The notes under the pieces were generated by a model that worked only from the letters and a program-made list of their open reading frames with translations, was not told the DNA's origin and made no database searches. A stretch of 7,275 nt of DNA, taken from positions 95,359 to 102,633 of the forward strand of contig AQSA01000008.1 of NCBI GenBank assembly GCA_000402815.1. The letters are read 5' to 3'. Position 1 is the stretch's first letter. Each line of letters opens with the position of its first letter. Source of the stretch: Candidatus Neomarinimicrobium atlanticum. Its GTDB lineage: Bacteria; Fidelibacterota; Marinisomatia; Marinisomatales; Marinisomataceae. Shown here piece after piece: positions 1-6,009 of this stretch. The translations under genes were made by a program, and so were the position numbers.

Positions 1-482
1 TCAGCACCTGATGTACTGACAATATCTGTCGTTCTTTCTATAAGCTCAACTGTTGTAGCTGCATGAACAATTTTATCATGATCCATTAGAGTCTTTGAAC
101 CCAACAATGCAATATCTTTGATATCAGTAACAGATAAATCGCTTAAAGGAGTTTCTAACTTAGTATTATATTCTCCAGTAAACCCTTCTCTTACGGTAGA
201 CTGGTCAAATTTGAATACAGAATATTTTGAAGCTAATTTTGCATTATTATAAGCAGTTTTAATGCATTCTAAAATATGAGACTCATCAAGAAATGGCGTG
301 GCATAGTAGGAAAATTGTCCATCTACAAGCACATCAATCATTACCCCTTTAGTAACATTTCTTTGAACATTATCTAAAGATAATTTTTTTGTGGATAAAA
401 TATTTTGTATTTCCTCAACGTATCTTATACCAATCCAGTCGGCATTTACGTTTGTTTTTGATAGGATATTTTTAAAATTCAT
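1..482 (-). CDS. TldD/PmbA-family metalloprotease, N-terminal part (cut by window edge)
   Basis: This is the first 160 codons of a minus-strand reading frame that runs off the left edge. It begins at the ATG at 482-480 (MNFKNILSKTNVNADWIG); an in-frame TAA at 503-501 leaves no earlier ATG. The translation has the hallmarks of the TldD/PmbA N-terminal domain: a strand with WIGIRYVEE near residue 16, then KGVMIDVLVDGQFSYYATPF at about 45-64, then a helix ending in AYNNAKLASKY. In this family the G-x-x-(V/I)-x-V-x-V-D-G strand leads into a helix rich in Ala and Lys. Known members form a TldD/TldE heterodimer that cleaves unfolded peptides, for example in microcin maturation. The zinc-binding HExxxH motif lies further downstream and is outside the window, so I cannot tell a catalytic TldD from an inactive PmbA/TldE partner. 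A weak AAGG lies 13 bases before the ATG, further away than usual. The gene is transcribed away from the cystathionine beta-synthase gene. Confidence 0.8.
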   Translation of the reverse strand, partial: MNFKNILSKTNVNADWIGIRYVEEIQNILSTKKLSLDNVQRNVTKGVMIDVLVDGQFSYYATPFLDESHILECIKTAYNNAKLASKYSVFKFDQSTVREGFTGEYNTKLETPLSDLSVTDIKDIALLGSKTLMDHDKIVHAATTVELIERTTDIVSTSGA

Positions 483-539
483 AAAGTTTATATCGCCTTT
501 TTATACATTTTTAATGAAATGAGTTTAATAAAATGAACA

Positions 540-624
540 ACATTTAACAATGTAATAGATGGTCATTCATTCATATAATTAACTCTCTTTAAAAAAAGAC
601 ACGGCTTTTTGCACCTTTTTTTTT
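540..624 (+). promoter_or_regulatory. Candidate promoter and leader of the cystathionine beta-synthase gene
   Basis: The 153-base divergent gap (483-635) holds no gene. A perfect TATAAT lies at 574-579. No good -35 box lies 16-18 bases upstream; the best-placed hexamer, TGTAAT at 551-556, is poor. A small dyad, ACATT-TAAC-AATGT, at 540-553 would overlap that -35 position and could be an operator. Three tandem TCAT units (563-574) run into the -10 box. The inferred leader of about 50 bases contains AAAAAG at 593-598 and CTTTTT at 605-610, able to form a short hairpin, then nine T at 616-624. This is pattern reading in AT-rich DNA, where TATAAT arises easily by chance. For the leftward gene I see only a weak TATAAA (505-500 on the minus strand), which sits too close to its start to be convincing. 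Confidence 0.3.
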
Positions 625-635
625 AATATTAGAGC

Positions 636-1592
636 ATGATTTATAACAGTATTTTAGAAACTATTGGATCTACCCCGGTCATAAAACTTAACTCAATTGG
701 CTCAGATTTAGATTGTAATCTCTATGTAAAGCTTGAAATGTTTAATCCTGGCGGCTCCACTAAAGATCGTAGTGCATTTTATATGATTGATTGTGCTGAA
801 AAATCAGGAAGAATTAAACCTGGCGATACGTTAATCGAAGCTACTTCTGGTAATACAGGTATTGGGCTTGCACTTGCTGCTGCTGTTAAAGGATATCGAT
901 TAATTATATGCATGCCAAAAAAGATGAGTATGGAAAAAGAATTAACTATTAAATCTTTAGGCGCAGAAATTATACGCACCAGAACAGAAGCTTCACACGA
1001 TGAAGATGATAGTAATTTTGGTATTGCCAAAAAATTGAATGAAGAAATTCCTAATAGTCATATTTTAGATCAATGGGAAAATCCATGCAATCCAGAAGCC
1101 CACTATAAATATACTTCTCAAGAAATATTAGATGACTTTGGAACAGATTTAGATATGGTAGTAATGGGCGTTGGAACCGGTGGAACTATTACTGGTGTTG
1201 GAAAGCGCCTCAAAGAATCTATTCCAGATATTCAAATTGTAGGTGTCGACCCCTATGGATCTATTTTAGGAGGAGAAGATGAATATAAAGGCTCTCCCTA
1301 TCATGTTGAGGGTATTGGCTATGATTTTATTCCAAAAACTTTTGATTCTTCTGTTGTTGATAAATTTGTGAAAGTTAATGATAAGGAAGCATTCAGTACT
1401 GCAAGAGCCCTTATAAGCGAAGAAGGATTGTTAATTGGAGGTTCATGTGGATCTGCAACATTCGGAGCCTTAAAAGCAGCAAAACAGCTCAAAAAAGGGC
1501 AAAATTGCTTAATAATACTACCTGATAGTATTCGAAATTATATGAGAAAATTTCTTTGTGACGATTGGATGAAAGAAAACGACCTTATTTAA
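636..1592 (+). CDS. cbs: Cystathionine beta-synthase, catalytic core only (PLP-dependent)
   Basis: This 318-residue fold-type II PLP enzyme probably condenses serine (or an activated serine) with homocysteine to form cystathionine in the cytoplasm; such enzymes can also release H2S from cysteine. Visible motifs are the Schiff-base lysine K43 in GGSTKDR, the cofactor-binding TSGNTG at 70-75 (N73), the phosphate loop GTGGT at 180-184, GVDPYGSIL at 203-211, VEGIGYDFIP at 224-233, GGSCGS at 268-273 and the pyridine-contacting PDS at 296-298. EGIGYDFIP and the PDSIRNYM ending favour cystathionine beta-synthase over plain cysteine synthase (CysK/CysM). From memory, the core follows the human enzyme nearly motif for motif. 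It lacks the human heme-binding N-terminus, the CPGC redox motif (SIPDI stands there) and the C-terminal Bateman domain, so regulation by S-adenosylmethionine is not expected. The start is fixed by an in-frame TAG at 630-632. No cystathionine gamma-lyase gene is adjacent, and use of O-acetylserine or O-phosphoserine cannot be excluded. Confidence 0.87.
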   Translation: MIYNSILETIGSTPVIKLNSIGSDLDCNLYVKLEMFNPGGSTKDRSAFYMIDCAEKSGRIKPGDTLIEATSGNTGIGLALAAAVKGYRLIICMPKKMSMEKELTIKSLGAEIIRTRTEASHDEDDSNFGIAKKLNEEIPNSHILDQWENPCNPEAHYKYTSQEILDDFGTDLDMVVMGVGTGGTITGVGKRLKESIPDIQIVGVDPYGSILGGEDEYKGSPYHVEGIGYDFIPKTFDSSVVDKFVKVNDKEAFSTARALISEEGLLIGGSCGSATFGALKAAKQLKKGQNCLIILPDSIRNYMRKFLCDDWMKENDLI

Positions 1593-3183
1593 ACATTCTC
1601 TTTTTTCTTTTGCTTCTCTGGAAAGTAATAGCAAATCGATGCGCCTCATCTCTTAACTGTTTCAAAAGATTCAACGCTGGAGAACTTTTTGCAATCCTCA
1701 ATGATTCTGAATCTCCCGGAATAAATAACTCTTCTAACCTCTTAGCTAAAGCAACAATTGGAAGGTTTAGATTTAATTTATCTAAAGATAATTTTGCTGA
1801 GGACAATTGCCCTTTACCCCCATCAATAAGAATCAAATCAGGTAATGGATTTTCTTCATCAAGCTGTCTTTTATAACGACGAAATACCACCTCTCTCATT
1901 GATTCAAAATCATCAATTTGATCAATGCTGATATTATATTTCCTGTATCCACTCTTAAATGGTTTACCATCCTTAAATACTACCATTGATGCTACCGTGT
2001 CTGTTCCACCTAAGTGAGAAATATCAAATGCTTCAATCAAGCGAGGCGGTTTAGATAAAGTTAAAATATCTTGAAGCTCTGTAAGTAGCTTTGGAATATA
2101 GTCTTTGCGTTTTTCTAAGTTTAACATCCATTCATTTAGAAGAAGCTTTGCATTCCTACCTGCTAATCTTAATTCTTTATACTTTACTCCTCTCTGCGGA
2201 ACAGTAAATTCTACCTTACGACTATTTTTTTCAGATAACCATTCTTTCAACTCTTCAAATTCTATAGGGAGTTCTGACAAATAAATATTGTTAGGGATAT
2301 AAGCTGCATTCATATAAAAATTAATAATTATAGATCGTAATATTTCAGCAATAGAGTCATTAGTATCTACGGAAATCTTCTCTCTACTTAATATTCTACC
2401 TTCTCTAATACGCAAAATTACTACTACGTGATGATTGTCCTTACTTTCCACTCCAACAACATCTCTGTTTGTAAAATCAGCTTCTAGCTTTCTTTGACCT
2501 CTTTTAAATGAAGTGATTGCTTTAATTTGATCTCTTACTCTTGCAGAATCTTCATACATCAATTCTGATGAAAAATATTTCATCTGCTTTGTTAATTTTA
2601 CTTCTAGTGTCTTAGTTTCTCCTTTTAAAAATAAAATCATATCATCTATCATACCTTGATAGTCAGATTCTGTGATTGTTTGAATACCCAGTCCTTTTTT
2701 AATGATGGTTCCATCTTCTAGTTCGATATAGCAATTGCGAATAGGAAATGCCCTATATAAAACATCTAGTAATCTTCGCATTGATTTTACATCTGTATAT
2801 GGTCCAAAATAGCGAGACTTATCGCTCTTAATAGTTCGGGTAATATCAATCTGAGGAAATTGTTCATTTGTAATCTTTAAATATGGAAAAGATTTGTCAT
2901 CTTTTAAGCGAACATTATATTTAGGTTTAAACTTTTTAATAAGAGTTGCTTCAGTAATAAATGCATCTGCTTCATCCTCACATACTATCCACTCAAAATC
3001 AAAAATTCTATTAATTAGTGACTGGTCTTTTGGTGATCGATAAGATTTTTTTTGAAAGTAGGATTTAACTCTCTTTTTAAGATCTTTTGCCTTACCAATG
3101 TAGATAATCTTATCCTTCTTATCTTTAAATTGATAAATACCAGGAAGTGCAGGCAAACCAGCAATTTTAGACTGTAAGTCTAT
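1585..3183 (-). CDS. uvrC: UvrC, excinuclease ABC subunit C, lacking the C-terminal HhH domain
   Basis: UvrC makes both incisions around UvrB-bound DNA damage in nucleotide excision repair. Counted from the proposed AUA start, the GIY-YIG domain fills about residues 14-90: GIY near 15, YIG near 28, IGKAKDLKKR following, and the metal-binding Glu in TEATLIKKFKPKYN near 78. The UvrB-binding UVR helix pair is at about 197-223 (SSELMYEDSARVRDQI). The RNase H-like domain keeps its acidic residues and histidine: Asp in EAFDISH (about 386), Asp in DDFESM (about 424), Asp in LILIDGGKGQ (about 453) and His in RDEAHRFAI (about 514). The protein then ends after a basic tail (RSKRKKRMFK) at about 532 residues, against about 590-610 usually, so the (HhH)2 domain is absent. 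The CxxxC-type iron-sulphur cluster region is also missing. The first canonical start is TTG at 3156-3154, but this would remove conserved N-terminal residues. AUA at 3183-3181 has a good SD and is preferred. It is the last gene of the block and its 3' end overlaps cbs by 8 bp. Confidence 0.92.
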   Translation of the reverse strand: MDLQSKIAGLPALPGIYQFKDKKDKIIYIGKAKDLKKRVKSYFQKKSYRSPKDQSLINRIFDFEWIVCEDEADAFITEATLIKKFKPKYNVRLKDDKSFPYLKITNEQFPQIDITRTIKSDKSRYFGPYTDVKSMRRLLDVLYRAFPIRNCYIELEDGTIIKKGLGIQTITESDYQGMIDDMILFLKGETKTLEVKLTKQMKYFSSELMYEDSARVRDQIKAITSFKRGQRKLEADFTNRDVVGVESKDNHHVVVILRIREGRILSREKISVDTNDSIAEILRSIIINFYMNAAYIPNNIYLSELPIEFEELKEWLSEKNSRKVEFTVPQRGVKYKELRLAGRNAKLLLNEWMLNLEKRKDYIPKLLTELQDILTLSKPPRLIEAFDISHLGGTDTVASMVVFKDGKPFKSGYRKYNISIDQIDDFESMREVVFRRYKRQLDEENPLPDLILIDGGKGQLSSAKLSLDKLNLNLPIVALAKRLEELFIPGDSESLRIAKSSPALNLLKQLRDEAHRFAITFQRSKRKKRMFK

Positions 3184-3184
3184 T

Positions 3185-4609
3185 TTATGATCTCCAGAAT
3201 GTCTTTGTAAATAACACTAAGACAGCAAAAATTTCTAGCCTACCCAATAACATACAAAACATCATAATATATTTACTTATCATTGGCATTAAACTATAAC
3301 TGTTCATTGCTCCATAAGACCCCCAAGATGGACCAATATTCCCCATACCTGATGCCGCTGCACCTAATGAAGATTGAAGGTCGTCACCAAGCATAACAAA
3401 TAAAAAGGAGGCTATAAAAAAGAATGCTACATAAAATAAAAAGAATGCTAAAGTTTTTCGAATTACTTCATCGGGAATCACCTTCTGACCTAAGCGAATA
3501 GGTATAATAGCTTTTGAATGCAATGAGCGTTTTAATTCTGATCCAGCATATTTTACAATAGCAACAATTCTAATTAGCTTTATACCTCCGCTAGTTGATC
3601 CTCCCATGGCACCAACAAACATTAATCCAAATAACAAGAATTGCTTTATAAACGGTTGCCAAACACTATAGTCTGTAGCAGTATAGCCTGTTGAAGTAAG
3701 TATAGCGACAACTTGGAATGTTGTATCTAGATAGTTGGAACCTTCATTATACCAGCTACTGGTAAATAAAATAGCGATCGATGCTAAAGCAATAAGTCCT
3801 ATATAATACAAAAATTCTCTATCTCTTAAATATGCTCTCGGCCCAGCTTTAACAACTCTAAAATGCAAGGCAAAGTTTGTTCCACCAATAATCATAAATA
3901 ACAATATAACAGACTTTACATACGCGCCTTGACTATTAATACTGTCATTGAATGTTGAAAATCCGCCGGTTGGCATTGTAGTTAATGCATGACAAATAGC
4001 GTCAAAAAAAGGCATGGAATATGATAGCAATGTAAATTCTAAAAATGTAAATCCTACATAAAATGAAAGTAATAGTCGTGCTGTATCTTTAATTCTTGGT
4101 GTAATTTTTTCAGATGATGGTCCTGGATATTCTACATTGAAGAGCTTCTCACCAGACACACCCAATAAAGGTAATAGTGCAATAGTGAATACAACAATTC
4201 CTAAACCTCCAATCCACTGTAGAAATGCTCTCCAAAATAATATACTCTTTGGAAGGCTTTCAATATCATCTAAGATAGTAGCTCCTGTAGTTGTCACGCC
4301 AGAAACCGCTTCGAATAGTGCATTTGTATAAATATTAAAAAATCCCGAATAATAGAATGGAAGTGATCCAAAGACAGATGCTATAATCCAACTTAATACA
4401 ATAACTAAGAAAACATCTTTATTTGAAAAAGAAGTTGCCTTCCTACAGAGGTACCAAATAGGTATACATGTTGCAAAGCTAATTCCCGCTATTTTGAATA
4501 AATATGTTTGTTTAGTATCTATAAAATCAATTACTGCAGGAAAGAGTAAAAATATTGACAAAAACATTGTCAAAATTGATAAAAATCTAAATGTAGGCCT
4601 TAAGCTCAT
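3185..4609 (-). CDS. trkH: TrkH-family potassium uptake pore subunit
   Basis: This 474-residue inner-membrane protein is the K+-translocating subunit of the Trk system. It shows the four-fold membrane-pore-membrane plan of the SKT superfamily. Each of the four pore loops with its selectivity-filter glycine can be read: SGVTTTGAT at 103-111, TTMPTGGFST at 210-219, TSTGYTATD at 305-313 and SGMGNIGPSWG at 420-430. GGSTSGGIK at 336-344 is the conserved loop segment after the third repeat. Hydrophobic segments are visible near 10-30, 38-54, 66-80, 123-147, 178-198, 232-250, 266-284, 320-338, 385-408 and towards the C-terminus. The length is normal for TrkH (about 480). The ATG at 4609-4607 shares its last base with the trkA stop codon, with no clear SD upstream, so translation probably depends on ribosomes finishing trkA. 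The partner TrkA encoded immediately upstream makes the function secure. Whether Na+ or H+ is co-transported cannot be read from the sequence. Confidence 0.95.
   Translation of the reverse strand: MSLRPTFRFLSILTMFLSIFLLFPAVIDFIDTKQTYLFKIAGISFATCIPIWYLCRKATSFSNKDVFLVIVLSWIIASVFGSLPFYYSGFFNIYTNALFEAVSGVTTTGATILDDIESLPKSILFWRAFLQWIGGLGIVVFTIALLPLLGVSGEKLFNVEYPGPSSEKITPRIKDTARLLLSFYVGFTFLEFTLLSYSMPFFDAICHALTTMPTGGFSTFNDSINSQGAYVKSVILLFMIIGGTNFALHFRVVKAGPRAYLRDREFLYYIGLIALASIAILFTSSWYNEGSNYLDTTFQVVAILTSTGYTATDYSVWQPFIKQFLLFGLMFVGAMGGSTSGGIKLIRIVAIVKYAGSELKRSLHSKAIIPIRLGQKVIPDEVIRKTLAFFLFYVAFFFIASFLFVMLGDDLQSSLGAAASGMGNIGPSWGSYGAMNSYSLMPMISKYIMMFCMLLGRLEIFAVLVLFTKTFWRS
3190..3195 (-). promoter_or_regulatory. 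Shine-Dalgarno sequence deciding the uvrC start
   Basis: On the minus strand GGAGAT lies inside the last codons of trkH (Trp-Arg-Ser-stop). Eight bases separate GGAG from the AUA at 3183-3181, an ideal spacing. There is no purine-rich site before the alternative TTG at 3156-3154. Among the six genes here this is the clearest SD match, although its overlap with trkH codons means chance is possible. Confidence 0.5.
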
Positions 4610-4611
4610 TA
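4607..4611 (-). other. TAATG stop/start overlap between trkA and trkH
   Basis: On the minus strand the trkA stop TAA (4611-4609) and the trkH start ATG (4609-4607) share one base. No SD precedes the ATG. This arrangement is typical of translational coupling by termination and re-initiation, and would help keep gating ring and pore in step. Confidence 0.7.
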
Positions 4612-5958
4612 TTCTGATTGAAAAATTTTGTTCACTTCATTTACTTTTGAGTGAATACAAAATATTAGTACCGTATCATTAGGTAAAACCTGAAAATCTC
4701 CAGCAGGTATTGTTAAATGTCCGTTGTGATTGACAAGAGCTACAATACTCCCATGAGGCATATTTAAATTAGCTAATGGAAGACGTACTGCTTTAGAATT
4801 TTTTTCTGCTTCGATTTCTATTGCTTCCATATCTAAAGTACTAAATAATTGAATTACATTATCTTTATGGTCAATTCTAATCGCTTTAATGATAGAGTTA
4901 ACGCTTACTGTGTTTTTACTTACAATTGAACCCATTCCAAGGTCTGACATATTTTTTACGTAATCAGGATTGGTAACATGTATAATAGATTGCTTCACTT
5001 TTAGTTGCTTAGCAAGAATACCTGCTAACAAATTAAGTTGTTGGTCTTCTGTAACTGCTATAAATGAATCAACTTCATTTATATTTTCGCCCTTTAAGAA
5101 TTCAACATCTGTTGCATCAGAGTGAATAACAATAGAATCATTTAATTCATTGGCTACAGCAACTGCTTTTTCCTTAGCATTGTCAATCAATCTTACAGAC
5201 ATTTCACCTTCTAATTGTCGAGCAATTAAACGCCCTATCTTGCTTGCACCAGCTACCATCACTCTCTTAGAATTTGAAGAAGAAATACCTAAGGAACTTA
5301 AAAGCATATCTAAATTTTTTGATTTTGTAAAAAAGAATACATAGTCGTCTGGTTCAAACTTAAATGATGATGAAGGAATGGTCATTTTTTCATCCCTCAT
5401 AATAGCAATTACTAAACACTTAAAATCTGTATTTTTTTTATGAAAATCTTCTACTGTGCTTCCAACAAGATTAGATCTATGATTGATTTTCTTTGAAAAT
5501 AATACTGCTTTCCCATTCTCAAATTCATAAAATTTATCTGCGTAGGGATGTTTAACTAATCGAATTATCTCTTGAGCAACAGCGGCTTCTGGATGTATAA
5601 CCATATCAATTCCAAATTTCTCAGGAATGACAGAGTGTCCATTTTTACTATAGTCAAAATCTCGAAGGCGAGCTATAATTTTCTTCGCACCTAAATTGTG
5701 TGCTTGCATTGATGAGATAAGATTGGTTTCGTCTGAATCTGTAAGAGTAAAAACATAATCAGCATCAGCAACATTGGCTTTTTCAAGGACTTTTTCATCA
5801 GAACCATTACCTTTTATAACGATAACATCTAAATGTTCATTTGCTCGTTGACATTTTTTATGATTGGTATCTACTACTGCAATATCATAATCAAGCTCGC
5901 TAAGAGACTTAGCAACATGAAAACCAACTTCACCCGCACCAATAATTACAATTCTCAT
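4609..5958 (-). CDS. trkA: TrkA, cytoplasmic NAD-binding gating subunit of the Trk potassium transporter
   Basis: TrkA is a peripheral membrane protein whose RCK domains form a ring under the TrkH pore and regulate it by binding nucleotides. The 449 residues contain the full tandem arrangement RCK_N - RCK_C - RCK_N - RCK_C. The first Rossmann fold has GAGEVG at 7-12 with the ribose-binding acid D30 (VVDTN), followed by TLTDSDETN at 71-79. The first RCK_C spans about 140-222. The second Rossmann fold has GASKIG at 237-242 and its acid at D259 (LIDNA). The second RCK_C occupies about the last 80 residues, with a PHGSIVALV strand. Both dinucleotide motifs are intact and the length matches the family (about 450-460). 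The double-RCK layout separates it from single-RCK KtrA. The ATG at 5958-5956 is the natural start because the Rossmann strand MRIVIIGAGEVG begins there; no convincing SD precedes it. It follows murA by 51 bases and is fused by a one-base overlap to trkH. Confidence 0.95.
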   Translation of the reverse strand: MRIVIIGAGEVGFHVAKSLSELDYDIAVVDTNHKKCQRANEHLDVIVIKGNGSDEKVLEKANVADADYVFTLTDSDETNLISSMQAHNLGAKKIIARLRDFDYSKNGHSVIPEKFGIDMVIHPEAAVAQEIIRLVKHPYADKFYEFENGKAVLFSKKINHRSNLVGSTVEDFHKKNTDFKCLVIAIMRDEKMTIPSSSFKFEPDDYVFFFTKSKNLDMLLSSLGISSSNSKRVMVAGASKIGRLIARQLEGEMSVRLIDNAKEKAVAVANELNDSIVIHSDATDVEFLKGENINEVDSFIAVTEDQQLNLLAGILAKQLKVKQSIIHVTNPDYVKNMSDLGMGSIVSKNTVSVNSIIKAIRIDHKDNVIQLFSTLDMEAIEIEAEKNSKAVRLPLANLNMPHGSIVALVNHNGHLTIPAGDFQVLPNDTVLIFCIHSKVNEVNKIFQSE

Positions 5959-6009
5959 TACTTAACTAGTAATCTATAAAGAATTCATAGAAAAACAACC
6001 CAAATTCGG

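Noticed and set aside
500..528. Minus-strand promoter for the TldD-family gene (TTAAAC, 17-base spacer, TATAAA)
   Set aside because: The -35 match is poor and the transcript would begin only about ten bases before the start codon, inside or after the only SD-like sequence.
779..1030. Minus-strand open frame of 83 codons inside cbs
   Set aside because: It is the antisense shadow of the conserved TSGNTG region of cystathionine beta-synthase.
1572..1610. AAAGAAAA/TTTTCTTT inverted repeat across the cbs-uvrC junction as a bidirectional terminator
   Set aside because: All A-T-type pairing with one G-C pair and a 23-base loop, explained by lysine-rich codons at the two protein ends.
1565..1876. 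Plus-strand open frame of 103 codons overlapping uvrC
   Set aside because: It lies antisense to the conserved UvrC nuclease domain and has no recognisable protein features.
4137..4682. Plus-strand small open frames antisense to trkH and the trkA end
   Set aside because: They mirror well-conserved TrkH coding sequence, lack start signals and resemble no known small protein.
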